DNA of 64,000 nucleotides from Oleisolibacter albus (GCF_003336875.1 NZ_QGNJ01000007.1:124001-188000); one strand, 5' to 3'; counted from the stretch's first letter, positions 35,168-45,860 are shown. Translations and numbers: made by a program. The notes: generated by a model not told the origin, from the sequence alone.

Positions 35168-37108
35168 ATGTCGGACAAGATTGAAAAAACAGACGGGTTG
35201 AACCGCCGCGCTCTCCTGGGCGGAACCGCCAAGGCCGCCGCCCTGGCCGGTCTCGGCGCCGCGGGCGGCGGGGCGCTGGCCGGCGGTGCCGGGCTGCTGT
35301 CGGCCCGACCCGCCCAGGCCGCCGCCGCTGCCGGCGGCAAGCAGAGCCATGAGGTGAAGCCCGGCGACCTGGACGAATACTATGTGTTCCATTCCGGCGG
35401 CCAGTCGGGCGAAGTCCGCATCATGGGCATCCCCTCCATGCGCGAGCTGATGCGCATCCCGGTGTTCAGCCGCTGTTCGGCCACCGGCTGGGGCCTGACC
35501 AACGAAAGCCGCAAGATCCTGACCGAGGGGCTGTTGCCGGAAACCAGGAAGTTCCTGGAGAAGCGCGGCGGCGTCTATCTGAACGGCGACCTGCACCACC
35601 CGCACATGTCGTTCACCGACGGCACCTATGACGGCCGCTACATCTTCTGCAACGACAAGGCCAACACCCGTGTCGCGCGCATCCGCTGCGACATCATGAA
35701 GCCCGACAAGATCATCGAGATTCCCAACGCCGCGGCCATCCACGGCCTGCGCCTGCAGAAATATCCGCGCACCGGCTATATCTTCGCCAATGGCGAACAG
35801 CGCGTGCCGACGCCCAATGACGGGCGCGACCGGACCGATCCCAAGAAGTACCGCTCGCACTTCTCCGCCATCGACGGCGACACCATGACGGTGGCCTGGC
35901 AGGTCTGGGTCGACGGCAACCTCGACAACACCGAGGCGGACTATCAGGGCAAGTACGCCATGTCCACCTGCTACAACTCCGAAGAGGGCGTGACCCTGGC
36001 GGAGATGACGTCGAAGGAGCAGGACTGGCTGGTCGTCTTCAACATCAAGCGCATCGAAGAGGCGGTGAAGAGCGGCAAGGCCCAGATCATCAACGGCGTG
36101 CCGGTGGTGGACGGGCGGCACGGTTCCCCCTACACCCGCTATATCCCCGTGCCCAACAGCCCGCACGGCATCAACATGGCGCCGGATGGCATCCATGCCA
36201 CCGCCAACGGCAAGCTGTCGCCGACCGCCACCGTGTTCGACGTGCGCAAGTTCGACGATCTGTTCAACGACAAGATCCAGCCGCGGGATACGGTCGTGGC
36301 CGAGCCCGAGCTGGGTCTGGGACCGCTCCACACGGCCTATGACGGCCGCGGCAACGCCTACACCACCCTGTTCCTGGACAGCCAGGTGGTGAAGTGGAAC
36401 ATCGACAAGGCCAAGCGCGCCTTCAAGGGCGAGAAGGTCTCCCCCATCATCCAGAAGCTGGACGTGCATTACCAGCCGGGCCATCTGCACTCCTCCATGG
36501 GCCAGACCAAGGAGGCCGACGGCAAGTGGCTGATGGTGCTGAACAAATTCTCCAAGGACCGCTTCCTCAACGTCGGTCCGCTGAAGCCGGAGAACGACCA
36601 GCTGATCGACATCTCCGGCGACGAGATGAAGCTGGTGCATGACGGCCCCACCTTCGCCGAGCCGCATGACACGCTGATCGTCCACCGGTCCAAGGTCAAT
36701 CCGCGCAGCGTCTATGACCGCGCCGACCCGATGTTCGCCGACGCCGTGAAGCAGGCCAAGGCCGACGGGGTGACGCTGGAGACCGATGCCAAGGTCATCC
36801 GCGACGGCAACAAGGTCCGCGTCTACATGTTCTCGTCCGCCCCGTCCTTCGCCCTGGAGGAGTTCACGGTGAAGGAAGGCGACGAGGTCACGGTGTTCGT
36901 CACCAACATCGACGATGTGGACGACCTGACCCACGGCTTCACCGTGACCAACCACGGGGTTGCCATGGAGATCGGGCCGCAGCAGACCTCCTCCGTCACC
37001 TTCACCGCCGACCGGCCCGGCGTCCACTGGTACTACTGCCAGTGGTTCTGCCACGCGCTGCACATGGAAATGGGCGGCCGCATGATCGTCGAGCCGAAGA
37101 GCGCCTAA
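35168..37108 (+). CDS. nosZ: Nitrous-oxide reductase (clade I, Tat-exported)
   Basis: 646 residues from ATG 35168, with a GAGGAG site. The Tat signal contains [18 protein letters not shown] with twin Arg, typical of clade I NosZ. The seven-bladed propeller holds CuZ ligand segments ([27 protein letters not shown]). The C-terminal cupredoxin has the CuA site C624-x3-C628-x3-H632-x2-M635 within [14 protein letters not shown]. It reduces N2O to N2 in the periplasm. Confidence 0.98.
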   Translation: MSDKIEKTDGLNRRALLGGTAKAAALAGLGAAGGGALAGGAGLLSARPAQAAAAAGGKQSHEVKPGDLDEYYVFHSGGQSGEVRIMGIPSMRELMRIPVFSRCSATGWGLTNESRKILTEGLLPETRKFLEKRGGVYLNGDLHHPHMSFTDGTYDGRYIFCNDKANTRVARIRCDIMKPDKIIEIPNAAAIHGLRLQKYPRTGYIFANGEQRVPTPNDGRDRTDPKKYRSHFSAIDGDTMTVAWQVWVDGNLDNTEADYQGKYAMSTCYNSEEGVTLAEMTSKEQDWLVVFNIKRIEEAVKSGKAQIINGVPVVDGRHGSPYTRYIPVPNSPHGINMAPDGIHATANGKLSPTATVFDVRKFDDLFNDKIQPRDTVVAEPELGLGPLHTAYDGRGNAYTTLFLDSQVVKWNIDKAKRAFKGEKVSPIIQKLDVHYQPGHLHSSMGQTKEADGKWLMVLNKFSKDRFLNVGPLKPENDQLIDISGDEMKLVHDGPTFAEPHDTLIVHRSKVNPRSVYDRADPMFADAVKQAKADGVTLETDAKVIRDGNKVRVYMFSSAPSFALEEFTVKEGDEVTVFVTNIDDVDDLTHGFTVTNHGVAMEIGPQQTSSVTFTADRPGVHWYYCQWFCHALHMEMGGRMIVEPKSA

Positions 37109-37126
37109 GGCTCGACACCCCTCTCT

Positions 37127-37158
37127 CCCCCTCCCCGGTCTCCCCGGCGGGGAGGGGG
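37127..37158 (+). terminator. GC-rich hairpin between nosZ and nosD
   Basis: CCCCCTCCCC (37127-37136) pairs with GGGGAGGGGG (37149-37158) over a 12-base loop, followed by a weak pyrimidine run (CCTTCTTCCCC). It may partially terminate or stabilise the nosRZ message, giving less nosDFYLX. Confidence 0.55.
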
Positions 37159-37194
37159 CCTTCTTCCCCACAGGCGCCGACAGGACCACCGCCC

Positions 37195-38595
37195 GTGACA
37201 GCCTTCCCCTTCATACGCGGCACATTGGTGCTGGTGCTGCTGGCCGGCGGACCGGCGGCGGCGGCACCGGCGGCGGCGGCGGCAACAGTGCCGGTGGCGC
37301 CGGGCGGATTGCAGGCGGCGTTACGGGCAGCCCAGCCCGGCGACACGCTGGTGCTGCAGCCCGGCCTGCATCCCGGACCGGTGGTGATCGCCACGCCCCT
37401 GACACTGACGGCGGAACCGGGCGCCGTCATCGATGGCGGCGGCCAGGGCAACAGCGTCACCGTGACCGCGCCCGACGTCACGCTGCGCGGCCTGGATGTA
37501 CGCCATTCCGGCAGCAGCCTGTTCGACCAGAATGCCGGCATCTTCCTGGACAAGACGGCGGAGCGCGCGCAGGTCGAGAGCAACAGCCTGACCGGCAACC
37601 TCATCGGCATCTATGCCTGGGGCGCCGCCGATGTGCGCATCCGCGCCAACACCGTGCGCGGCCGGACCGATCTGCGGCTGTCCGAGCGCGGCAATGGCAT
37701 CCAGCTCTGGAACGCGCCCGGCACACAGGTGGTCGGCAACAGCGTGCGGGACGGGCGGGACGGCATCTTCGTCACCACCAGCCGGAACAATCTGTTCAAG
37801 GACAACCAGTTCGAGAATGTCCGCTTCGCCATCCACTACATGTACACGAATGACAGCGAGATCTCGGGCAACCGCTCGCTGGGCAACCATGTGGGCTATG
37901 CCCTGATGTACTCGCACCGGCTGCTGGTGCGGGACAACCTGTCGCGGGGTGACCGCCAGCACGGGCTGCTGCTGAATTACGCCAACGGCTCCCGCATCGA
38001 AGGCAATGTCATCGCCGGCCGCTTCGAGACGGTGCAGACGGCGGCCGGCGGCGAGGACGAGGCCCGCGACGGCGACATGCCGCTGGAGGCCGACGCCGAT
38101 CCCACGGCCCCGCGCAGCGGCACCGGCAAATGCGTCTTCATCTATAACGCCAACAAGAACCTGCTGCGCGGCAACCGGTTTGAGGGCTGCGAGATCGGCA
38201 TCCACTTCACCGCCGGGTCCGAGCGCAACAGCATCACCGGCAACGCCTTCATCGGCAACCGCACCCAGGTCAAATATGTGGGTACCCGCAGCCTGGACTG
38301 GTCGTCGGACGGCGTCGGCAATTACTGGAGCGACAATGCCGCCTTCGACCTGGACGGCGACGGCATCGCCGACGAGGCCTATCGCCCCAACGACGTGGTC
38401 GACCGCGTGGTCTGGGCCCACCCCCAGGCCAAGCTGCTGCTGAACAGCCCCGGCATCCAGGTCATCCGCTGGGCGCAGAAGCAGTTCCCCGCCATCCATC
38501 CCGGCGGCGTGGTGGACAGCCGGCCGCTGATGGCGCCGCCGGCCGATACGAAACCGGACCGTCTCCGCACCGCCGAGCAAGGATCGACGCCATGA
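37195..38595 (+). CDS. nosD: Copper-site maturation protein NosD
   Basis: 466 residues starting at GTG 37195 (AGGA upstream). It has a signal peptide ([21 protein letters not shown]), then right-handed beta-helix/CASH repeats (GNSVTVTAPDVTLRGLDVRH, NLIGIYAWGAADVRIRANT, and others). NosD is periplasmic and works with the NosFY ABC transporter to supply sulphur for the CuZ cluster. It overlaps nosF by 4 bases. Confidence 0.95.
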   Translation: MTAFPFIRGTLVLVLLAGGPAAAAPAAAAATVPVAPGGLQAALRAAQPGDTLVLQPGLHPGPVVIATPLTLTAEPGAVIDGGGQGNSVTVTAPDVTLRGLDVRHSGSSLFDQNAGIFLDKTAERAQVESNSLTGNLIGIYAWGAADVRIRANTVRGRTDLRLSERGNGIQLWNAPGTQVVGNSVRDGRDGIFVTTSRNNLFKDNQFENVRFAIHYMYTNDSEISGNRSLGNHVGYALMYSHRLLVRDNLSRGDRQHGLLLNYANGSRIEGNVIAGRFETVQTAAGGEDEARDGDMPLEADADPTAPRSGTGKCVFIYNANKNLLRGNRFEGCEIGIHFTAGSERNSITGNAFIGNRTQVKYVGTRSLDWSSDGVGNYWSDNAAFDLDGDGIADEAYRPNDVVDRVVWAHPQAKLLLNSPGIQVIRWAQKQFPAIHPGGVVDSRPLMAPPADTKPDRLRTAEQGSTP

Positions 38596-39512
38596 GCACA
38601 GCCCCCACCGTCGAGGCCCGGGCCGTCTGCAAGCGCTATGGCCGGCACGAAGCCGTGCGTGGCGTGGACCTGACCCTGCATCCCGGCGAATGCGTGGCCC
38701 TGGTCGGCCACAACGGCGCCGGCAAAAGCTCGCTGATCAAGCTGATGCTGGGCCTGACCCACCCCACCGGCGGCAGTCTGCACGTGCTGGGCCAGGACCC
38801 GGCGGGACCGCAGGCCGCGCGCATCCGCCGGCAGGTCGGCTTCCTGCCCGAGAATGTGGCCTTCCACCCCGGCATGACCGGGCTGGAATGCCTGGACTTC
38901 TACGCCCGCCTGAAGGGCCTGCCGACGGCCGGCAACCGCGATCTGCTGGAGCGGGTCGGACTGGGACGCGAGGCCGCCGGCAAGCGCATCGGCACCTATT
39001 CCAAGGGCATGCGCCAGCGCCTCGGCCTGTCCCAGGCCCTGCTGGGCGCGCCGCGGCTGCTGTTCCTGGACGAGCCGACCACCGGCCTGGACCCAGCCCT
39101 GCGCCAGAGCTTCTATGCCATCGTGCGGGAGCTGCGGGATGGCGGAGCCACGGTGCTGCTGTGCAGCCACGCCCTGACCGAGCTGGAGGGTCAGGCCGAC
39201 CGCGTGGTGGTGATGAATCGCGGGCGCAAGGTGGCAGAGGGCTGCCTTGCCACCCTGCGCCAGCTGGCCGACCTGCCCGTGCGCCTGCGCGTCCGTCCGG
39301 TGGACGGAACCCAGGCCGGGACGCTGTGCGCCCTCTACGGCATCCCGGCCCAGGACGGGCCGGTGGTGGCGCTGAGTTGCAGCGGGGCCGACAAGCTGCC
39401 CCTGCTGCGGCACCTGCTGGAGAGCGGCATCCCGCTGGAGGATCTGGAGGTGGTCCAGCCCAGCCTCGATGACATCTACGCCCATTTCCTGGCCCGGGAG
39501 GACGCGGCATGA
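38592..39512 (+). CDS. nosF: ABC transporter ATPase NosF
   Basis: 306 residues with one ABC domain: Walker A GHNGAGKSS, signature YSKGMRQRLG, Walker B LLFLDEPTTGLD and switch His in LLCSHALTE. It pairs with NosY to form the transporter that works with NosD in CuZ assembly. It is coupled to nosD and nosY by 4-base overlaps. Confidence 0.95.
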   Translation: MSTAPTVEARAVCKRYGRHEAVRGVDLTLHPGECVALVGHNGAGKSSLIKLMLGLTHPTGGSLHVLGQDPAGPQAARIRRQVGFLPENVAFHPGMTGLECLDFYARLKGLPTAGNRDLLERVGLGREAAGKRIGTYSKGMRQRLGLSQALLGAPRLLFLDEPTTGLDPALRQSFYAIVRELRDGGATVLLCSHALTELEGQADRVVVMNRGRKVAEGCLATLRQLADLPVRLRVRPVDGTQAGTLCALYGIPAQDGPVVALSCSGADKLPLLRHLLESGIPLEDLEVVQPSLDDIYAHFLAREDAA

Positions 39513-40339
39513 GCACGATCCTGACCATCGCGGCGAAGGAGGTGCGCGACGGCCTGCGCAACCGCTGGGTCGCCGCCACCACCCTGCTGATGGCGGCCCT
39601 GGCCCTGACCCTGACCTTCCTGGGCGCGGCGCCCACGGGCACCGTCGGCGTCGGCCAGGTGGAGGTGACCATCGTCAGCCTGTCGAGCCTGACCATCTTC
39701 CTGCTGCCACTGCTGGCACTGCTGCTGTCCTTCGACGCCATCGTCGGCGAGATCGACCGCGGCACCATGCTGCTGCTGCTGAGTTATCCCGTGGCCCGCT
39801 GGCAGGCCCTGCTGGGCAAGTTCCTGGGCCATCTGGCCATCATCGCCTTCGCCACCCTGTGCGGTTATGGCTGTGCCGGGGCGGCCCTGTGGGCGACCGT
39901 GCCCGCCATCGGCCCGCAGAGCTGGGCCGCCTTCGCCGCCATGCTGGGGTCCAGCGTGCTGCTGGGCGGTGTCTTCGTCTCGCTGGGCTATCTCGCCAGC
40001 ACGCTGGTGCGGGACCGCGGCACCGCTGCCGGCATCGCCGTGGCGCTCTGGCTGGTGTTCGTGCTCCTCTACGACATGGGGCTGCTGGGCCTGCTGGTGG
40101 CGACCCAGGGCCAGGGGCTGGGCACGGGGCTGCTGAACGCCCTGCTGCTGGCCAACCCGGCCGATGCCTACCGCCTGTTCAACCTGGCCGGCTTCGCCGA
40201 GGTCGGCCGCTATGCCGGCATGGCCGGACTGGCCGCCCACGGCACGCTGGCCCCGGGCCTGCTGCTGCTGGCGCTGGCCGGCTGGCTGCTGCTGCCGCTG
40301 GGCCTGTCGGCCCTGATCCTTTCCAGGAGACAGATCTGA
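39509..40339 (+). CDS. nosY: ABC transporter permease NosY
   Basis: 276 residues with six hydrophobic segments (for example LTIFLLPLLALLLSFDAIVG and the C-terminal LLLLALAGWLLLPLGLSALIL). EIDRGTMLLLLSYPVARW is the typical coupling region of NosY/ABC-2 permeases. It is the partner of NosF. Its stop overlaps the nosL start by one base. Confidence 0.94.
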   Translation: MSTILTIAAKEVRDGLRNRWVAATTLLMAALALTLTFLGAAPTGTVGVGQVEVTIVSLSSLTIFLLPLLALLLSFDAIVGEIDRGTMLLLLSYPVARWQALLGKFLGHLAIIAFATLCGYGCAGAALWATVPAIGPQSWAAFAAMLGSSVLLGGVFVSLGYLASTLVRDRGTAAGIAVALWLVFVLLYDMGLLGLLVATQGQGLGTGLLNALLLANPADAYRLFNLAGFAEVGRYAGMAGLAAHGTLAPGLLLLALAGWLLLPLGLSALILSRRQI

Positions 40340-40920
40340 TGCGCATGGGCCTTCCCGCGGCGGTGCTCGCCGCCCTGCTGCTGGCCGGCTGCGGTGACAC
40401 GCCGGTGGCCGAAGCCCCGGTCACCCCGGCCGCCATCACCGCCGACGCCGTCGGCCAGTATTGCGGCATGAACCTGGCCGACCATCCCGGCCCCAAGGGG
40501 CAGGTGCATGTGCGCGGGCGCAGCCGGCCGGTCTGGCTATCGTCGGTGCGCGACACCTTCGCCTTCCTGATGCTGCCGGAGGAGCCGAAATCCATCCGCG
40601 CCGCCTTCGTCTCCGACATGGGACGCGCCACGGCACCGGACGCCGCCGCCCCCGATGCCTGGGTCGAGGCCCGCCAGGCCTGGTACGTCACCGGCTCCAC
40701 AGCACCGGCGGCCATGACCGGGGCCGAACTCTATCCCTTCGCCGAGGAGGCTGCCGCCCGCGCCTTCGCCAGCGCCCATGGCGGGCAGGTCCGCCGCTTC
40801 GCCGACATCACGCCGGCGGAAATCCTGGAGGCGGACGGGGACGATACGGCCGGCCCCGCTCCCGACGCCGGGGCCGCGGGTCCGGCCCGGCAGACGGCGG
40901 AGGGCCATCATGCGCACTGA
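40339..40920 (+). CDS. nosL: Copper chaperone lipoprotein NosL
   Basis: 193 residues. The lipobox LLLAGC puts the lipidated Cys at position 18. The Cu(I)-binding region YCGMNLADHPGPKGQV is the NosL signature. It delivers copper to apo-NosZ from the outer membrane or periplasm. A Pro/Ala/His-rich tail ends in EGHHAH, which might add metal ligands. It overlaps nosX by 11 bases. Confidence 0.95.
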   Translation: MRMGLPAAVLAALLLAGCGDTPVAEAPVTPAAITADAVGQYCGMNLADHPGPKGQVHVRGRSRPVWLSSVRDTFAFLMLPEEPKSIRAAFVSDMGRATAPDAAAPDAWVEARQAWYVTGSTAPAAMTGAELYPFAEEAAARAFASAHGGQVRRFADITPAEILEADGDDTAGPAPDAGAAGPARQTAEGHHAH

Positions 40921-41914
40921 GCGTCAGGGCACCGACCGGCGCCGGTTCCTCTGCATCAGCGCCGCCGCCGCCGGGCTGGCGCTGATGCCCCGCCGGGCCG
41001 CCGCCGCGGCCACGCTACACCGCTGGGACGGAACGGCGCTGGGTGCCGACGCCAGCCTGCGGCTGGTGCATCCCGATGCGGGCACGGCCCGCCGCCTGAT
41101 CGACCTCTGTCTGGCCGAGGTGGCGCGGCTGGAGGCGGTGTTCAGCCTGTACCGCGCCGACAGCGCCCTGGTGCGGCTGAACCGCGACGGGCGGCTGGAC
41201 GACCCGCCCGCCGATCTGGTGCGGCTGCTGGGCGAGGCCGGCGCCTATGCACGGGCCAGCGGCGGTGCCTTCGATGCCACGGTGCAGCCGCTCTGGCGCC
41301 TTTACGCAGAACATTTCGCCCGGGACGGCGCCGATCCCGCCGGCCCGCCCGCCAGCGCTGTGGCCGCGGCCCGCGCACTGGTCGACCACAGCGCCGTGCA
41401 GGTGGCGACGGACCGGGTGCGGTTCGCCCATCGCGGCATGGCGGTGACGCTGAACGGCATCGCCCAGGGCTACATCACCGACCGGGTGACCGAGATCCTG
41501 CGCCGGGCCGGCATGACCGATGTGCTGGTCGATATGGGGGAGATCCGCGCCAGCGGCCGGCGCCCCGACGGCCGACCGTGGCAGATCGGCCTGCGCGCCC
41601 CCGTCGGCGGCGGCATCGGCACCACGCTGGCGCTGGTGGACCGCTCCGTCGCCACCTCCGGTGCCGAGGGCACCCGCTTCGACCCGGCCGGGCGCTTCAG
41701 CCATCTGCTGGACCCGGCCAGCGGCCGGGCCGCCCCCCGCTGGACCCAGGTGACGGTGCTGGCGCCGACAGCGACCCAGGCAGACGCCCTGTCCACGGCC
41801 CTGTCCCTGCTGGACGAGCCGCAGGCCCGCCGGCTTGTGGATGCCATGCCGGGCGTGGGCGCCCGCCTCACCGCCGCCGACGGCGGCTGTCTTTCCCTTG
41901 GGGCCGCCGCCTGA
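40910..41914 (+). CDS. nosX: FAD:protein FMN transferase NosX (ApbE family)
   Basis: 334 residues. A twin-arginine-like signal (DRRRFLCISAAAAGLAL) directs export. ApbE motifs include AVFSLYRADSALVRLNR, GGAFDATVQPLW, LNGIAQGYITDRV and DMGEIRASGRRPDG. It attaches FMN to the Thr of the NosR flavin domain. It is the last of the tightly coupled nos genes. Confidence 0.94.
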   Translation: MRTERQGTDRRRFLCISAAAAGLALMPRRAAAAATLHRWDGTALGADASLRLVHPDAGTARRLIDLCLAEVARLEAVFSLYRADSALVRLNRDGRLDDPPADLVRLLGEAGAYARASGGAFDATVQPLWRLYAEHFARDGADPAGPPASAVAAARALVDHSAVQVATDRVRFAHRGMAVTLNGIAQGYITDRVTEILRRAGMTDVLVDMGEIRASGRRPDGRPWQIGLRAPVGGGIGTTLALVDRSVATSGAEGTRFDPAGRFSHLLDPASGRAAPRWTQVTVLAPTATQADALSTALSLLDEPQARRLVDAMPGVGARLTAADGGCLSLGAAA

Positions 41915-41980
41915 TGGCGGACCACGGCCCGTTGCTGCCGGCCCAGGCCGGTCCTTCCATCCGTTCCGAGAGGTTATCCG

Positions 41981-42430
41981 ATGCGTATCCTGACCGCCAT
42001 CCTCGCCCCCGCCCTGACCGTTGCCGCCCTGCTGGCGGGCGGGTCGGCCCAGGCGGCCCAGCATGAGGTCAAGCTGCTGAACCGCGGCAGCGACGGCATG
42101 ATGGTGTTCGAGCCGGCCCTGGTGAAGGCGGCACCCGGCGACACCGTGACCTTCGTCGTCAGCGACAAGGGCCACAATGTGCAGTCCATCGCCGGCATGC
42201 TGCCGGCCGGTGTGCAGCCCTTCGCCTCCGACATCAACCAGGGCTACACGCTGACCGTGACCGAGGCGGGCGTCTATGGCGTAGACTGCAAGCCGCACTA
42301 TCCCATGGGCATGGTGGCGCTGATCGTCGTTGGCGACGGCAAGGCCAACCTGACCGAGGCCAAGGCCACCAAGCTGCCGCCCAAGGCCAAGGAACGGATG
42401 GACAAGCTGTTCCAGAACGCCGGCCTCTGA
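41981..42430 (+). CDS. Pseudoazurin (type I blue copper protein)
   Basis: 149 residues with a signal peptide (LTVAALLAGGSAQA). Copper ligands fit pseudoazurin: H65 (KGHN), C103, H106 and M111 in VDCKPHYPMGM. It is a periplasmic electron carrier used by copper nitrite reductase and NosZ. It is 66 bases after nosX, so probably co-transcribed. Confidence 0.95.
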   Translation: MRILTAILAPALTVAALLAGGSAQAAQHEVKLLNRGSDGMMVFEPALVKAAPGDTVTFVVSDKGHNVQSIAGMLPAGVQPFASDINQGYTLTVTEAGVYGVDCKPHYPMGMVALIVVGDGKANLTEAKATKLPPKAKERMDKLFQNAGL

Positions 42431-42438
42431 ACACCATC

Positions 42439-42466
42439 GGCCGTTCATCGTCACCGGTGAACGGCC
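42439..42466 (+). terminator. Hairpin after the pseudoazurin gene
   Basis: GGCCGTTCA (42439-42447) pairs perfectly with TGAACGGCC (42458-42466) over a 10-base loop. There is no U-run. It is a probable terminator or processing site between pseudoazurin and tatE. Confidence 0.55.
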
Positions 42467-42576
42467 CCGGCCTGCAGCGGCACAACCCGGGGTCCCATGC
42501 CACCATCCGGGAATGATGACCGTCCCTTCTCTCCACCCGGCCCGGCGCAGCCGGCGCCCTGCACAAGGAGTCCATC

Positions 42577-42738
42577 ATGGCCATCGGCATCTGGCAGGCC
42601 GTCATCATCCTGCTGATCGTTGTCCTGCTGTTCGGCGCCGGCAAGCTGCCCCAGGTCATGGGCGATGTCGCCAAAGGCGTGCGCAGCTTCAAGAAGGAAC
42701 TGGGCGGGTCCGCGGACGAGCTGCCGCCCGCCCCATGA
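42577..42738 (+). CDS. tatE: Twin-arginine translocase subunit TatA/TatE
   Basis: 53 residues: [20 protein letters not shown] then [20 protein letters not shown]. This is the TatA/E layout, with a short N-terminal TM helix, FGAGKLP hinge and amphipathic helix. An AAGGAG site precedes the ATG. TatE genes are known downstream of nos clusters, where they assist NosZ export. It ends 9 bases from the convergent NtrC-type gene. Confidence 0.92.
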   Translation: MAIGIWQAVIILLIVVLLFGAGKLPQVMGDVAKGVRSFKKELGGSADELPPAP

Positions 42739-42747
42739 GCAACGGCC

Positions 42748-44118
42748 TCAGGAGGCCACGCGGGCGATGCGGATGCCCAGCTTCTTCACCCGGTGCCACA
42801 GGCTGCGCTCGGTGATGCCCAGAAGCTCGGCGGCCCGCGCCTGCACGCCCCCCGTCTCCCGCAGGGCCGCCGTCAGGATCTCGCGCTCGTACCGTTCCAG
42901 CTCCGCATCGAGATCGTCGGGCAGGGCGGTCTGCGCCGGCGCCATGCGCGGACGGTCCTCGAAGAGATAGGGGGGCAGGTCGGCGACATCGACCAGGTCC
43001 CCCTGGGCCACGATCACCGCCCGTTCCACGCAGTTCTGCAATTCGCGGATATTGCCGGGCCAGTGATAGGCACCCATGGCCGCCGCCGCCGCCTTGCTGA
43101 ACCCGGACAGGCGCTTGCCCATGGACCGCGCATGCTTGGCCAGGAAATGCTCCGCCAGCAGGTCCAGATCGCCCTCGCGGTTGCGCAGGGCCGGCACCTG
43201 GATGGGAAAGACGTTCAGCCGGTAATAGAGATCCTCCCGGAAACTCCGGTTCTCCACCGCGGCCCGCAGATCGCGGTGGCTGGCGGCGATGAACCGCACA
43301 TCCACGGTCACCGGTCTGGTGCTGCCCACCATCTCGAAGGTCTGTTCCTGGATGGCGCGCAGCAGCTTGGCCTGCAGCGGCAGCGGCATGTCGCCGATCT
43401 CGTCCAGGAACAGGGTGCCGCCATTGGCGGCGGCGAAGCGCCCTTCCCGTGTGGCCGTGGCCCCGGTGAAGGCCCCCTTCACATGGCCGAACAGCTCGGC
43501 CTCGATCAGGCTCTCGGGAATGGCGGCGCAGTTGACCGCCACGAAGGGCTTGTTGCGGCGGGGACTGTTGTCGTGGATGGCCCGCGCCACCAGTTCTTTG
43601 CCGGTGCCGCTCTCGCCGTGCAGCAGCACGGTGGCACGGCTGGCGCAGACCTCGGTGATCTGGCGCAGCACCTGCTGGAAGGAGGCGCTGGTGCCGACCA
43701 GACTGGCGAAATCATACTTGGCCCGCAGCTCTTCACGCAGCCGCAGGTTTTCCGCCTCGGTCTCCCGCAGTTTCAGGGCGCGGCCGACGGTGGCGATGAC
43801 ATCCTCGATCTCGAACGGCTTCGAGATGTAATCGAAGGCCCCCTCCTGGATCAGGGCCACGGCATCGCGCACGCTGGCATAGGCGGTCATGATGACGACC
43901 GGGACCTCCGGCCGGGCGGCCGACAGCAGGGCCAGCAGCTCACGCCCGCCGGCACCGGGCATGCGCAGATCGGTCAGCACCAGGCTGACGGGGTTCGCAT
44001 CCATCCAGGCCAGGGCCGCCGGCACGCTGTCGACGAAATGGCTGGGGAAGCCCCGTGCCTCCAGGGCGGCGGCGACCACCTCGCCAAGCCGGACCTCGTC
44101 ATCCACCACCAGGATCAT
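42748..44118 (-). CDS. NtrC-family sigma-54 response regulator of the divergon
   Basis: 456 residues. The receiver domain carries phospho-acceptor D50 ([10 protein letters not shown]) and Lys in YISKPF. The AAA+ domain has Walker A GESGTGKE, the sigma-54-contacting GAFTGA loop and Walker [10 protein letters not shown]. The Fis-type HTH is at the C-terminus ([19 protein letters not shown]). It is the last gene of a six-gene overlapping operon and overlaps the kinase gene by 4 bases. It is the obvious activator of the two sigma-54 promoters in 49506-49929. Confidence 0.95.
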   Translation of the reverse strand: MILVVDDEVRLGEVVAAALEARGFPSHFVDSVPAALAWMDANPVSLVLTDLRMPGAGGRELLALLSAARPEVPVVIMTAYASVRDAVALIQEGAFDYISKPFEIEDVIATVGRALKLRETEAENLRLREELRAKYDFASLVGTSASFQQVLRQITEVCASRATVLLHGESGTGKELVARAIHDNSPRRNKPFVAVNCAAIPESLIEAELFGHVKGAFTGATATREGRFAAANGGTLFLDEIGDMPLPLQAKLLRAIQEQTFEMVGSTRPVTVDVRFIAASHRDLRAAVENRSFREDLYYRLNVFPIQVPALRNREGDLDLLAEHFLAKHARSMGKRLSGFSKAAAAAMGAYHWPGNIRELQNCVERAVIVAQGDLVDVADLPPYLFEDRPRMAPAQTALPDDLDAELERYEREILTAALRETGGVQARAAELLGITERSLWHRVKKLGIRIARVAS

Positions 44119-45860
44119 ACCGCCCCTCCTCCGGTCACCTTGCGCGCCGGAAACCGGATCAAGAACAGGGTCCCCTGGCCGTGGCCGGTTTCGACGTCGA
44201 TGCTGCCGCCATGCTGTTCGACCACATAGCGGACACGCGCGAGGCCCAACCCGGTCCCCCGTGGCTTGGACGTCACGAACGGCTCGAACAGCCGCTCGCG
44301 GATCTCATCCGGGATGCCCATTCCACTATCACGCACGCAGACGGAAATTCCTGCGCCGTCCTGCTCCACCTTCGTCGACAGCGTGCCGCCCCCCGGCATG
44401 GCATCCATGGCGTTGAGGACCAGATTGAGGAGGCACTGGCGCAGCTGCTCGGCATCGCCCTCCACCTCGGCCGGGCCGGATGGACGCACCAGCTCCACGA
44501 CAATGCCGTGGGCGGTCAGGTCCGGCGTGGCCCGGTCCAGCACATCCGCCAGCACCGCCCCCACATCCACCGGCCGGCGGGACATGGTGCGGGGCCGGGC
44601 GAAATCGAGCAGGTCATGCACCAGATTGTCGATGCGGCCCACCTCGTCCAACACGAATCCCACCAGGCGGTCGGCACTGTCCGGCAATTGCGCCTTCAGG
44701 CGCAGAACCTGGCTTGAGGTCTTGATGATGCCCAGCGGATTGCGGATCTCATGCGCCAGCACAGCCGCGGCCTCGCCCAGAATGGCCAGCTGCTGGCGCC
44801 GCCGGACCTCGGTTTCCCGGGCCCGCAGGACCTCCAGACGTTCCGCCATCTCGTTGAAACCGGCGGCCAGTTCGGACAGTTCCCGCCCGCCATCCACATC
44901 GACCCGCGCCGCGTAATCCCCCTCGTGGACCTGCCGGAGCCCCTTGGACAGCTTGGCCAGGGGCCGGGAAATGACCTTCGACACGGACAGCGCCACCAGC
45001 AGCGAGAAGAGGCCGGCCGCCGCCGACAGCGGCAGGAACAGCGGCAGGGTCCGCAAGAGGGACATCAGCGAAAAGGGCCGGCCCAGATGGCAGGCGATGA
45101 CGCCGACAAGCCGTCCGTCGCGGTTGCGCAGGGCGGCAAAGGCCGTATCGATGGAGTCGTTCGCGTCGCTCTTGGCCAATGTCGCCGGCTCACCCGCCGA
45201 CAAGCGGTCAATGACCCCCGGCGGAAGCCGCGACCATTCGCCGGGGGCAAGAATGCTCATCTGCAACGATGGCACGGCCCCGGACACCTGCTCCACCGGC
45301 CCGTCCCAGCGATCGGCCACGAAGACGAAGTACTTGCTGTCCCCGCGGCGGAACATGCGCGAGGCGCCCAGCAGCAGGATCTGCTCGCCTTCATGGGTGG
45401 TGGTGTAGAAGCCGCTGTCCTGGCTGCGGGGAAGCCACGACGTATCCTCCAGCGCCCCCTGGGCGAACAGGAGCCGGCCATCGGCGGTATAGACCGCCAT
45501 GACCTCGTAGCCGACGGATTTCAGCAGGTCGGCGGGCAACGTCAGCAGAACCTCGTCCGGTTCCCGCGATTCAATGGCAAGGGTATTGGCGATGATGCCG
45601 GCCGCCTGTTGCGCCTCCTCCTCGTCATAGGGGACCATCTGGCCGGCGAACTGGGCAGCGTCCTGCAGCCACAGTTCCACATTGTCGGCGAAGGCTTCGG
45701 CAATGATGTTCGCGGCGATGAGGCTGGCCACGAGGACCGGGACGGCACTGACCAGCAGGAAGGCCAGCACCAGTTGCCAGCGCAGCGTCATGGTCCGCAG
45801 GACGGAGGACAGGGCCGACCACAGGGACGGACGCACGGCACCCGAAGACCGATCCGTCAT
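44115..45860 (-). CDS. Membrane sensor histidine kinase, partner of the NtrC-type regulator
   Basis: 581 residues from ATG 45860, which overlaps the upstream stop as ATGA. TM1 (LVLAFLLVSAVPVLVASLI, about 30-48) is followed by a large periplasmic sensor region of Cache-like size (to about 260), then TM2 (LFLPLSAAAGLFSLLVAL) and HAMP. HisKA has the phospho-His in LAHEIRNPLG (near 370), and the HATPase has DNLVHDLLDF, N-box LLNLVLNAMDA and G-boxes. It senses an unknown periplasmic signal. Confidence 0.93.
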   Translation of the reverse strand: MTDRSSGAVRPSLWSALSSVLRTMTLRWQLVLAFLLVSAVPVLVASLIAANIIAEAFADNVELWLQDAAQFAGQMVPYDEEEAQQAAGIIANTLAIESREPDEVLLTLPADLLKSVGYEVMAVYTADGRLLFAQGALEDTSWLPRSQDSGFYTTTHEGEQILLLGASRMFRRGDSKYFVFVADRWDGPVEQVSGAVPSLQMSILAPGEWSRLPPGVIDRLSAGEPATLAKSDANDSIDTAFAALRNRDGRLVGVIACHLGRPFSLMSLLRTLPLFLPLSAAAGLFSLLVALSVSKVISRPLAKLSKGLRQVHEGDYAARVDVDGGRELSELAAGFNEMAERLEVLRARETEVRRRQQLAILGEAAAVLAHEIRNPLGIIKTSSQVLRLKAQLPDSADRLVGFVLDEVGRIDNLVHDLLDFARPRTMSRRPVDVGAVLADVLDRATPDLTAHGIVVELVRPSGPAEVEGDAEQLRQCLLNLVLNAMDAMPGGGTLSTKVEQDGAGISVCVRDSGMGIPDEIRERLFEPFVTSKPRGTGLGLARVRYVVEQHGGSIDVETGHGQGTLFLIRFPARKVTGGGAV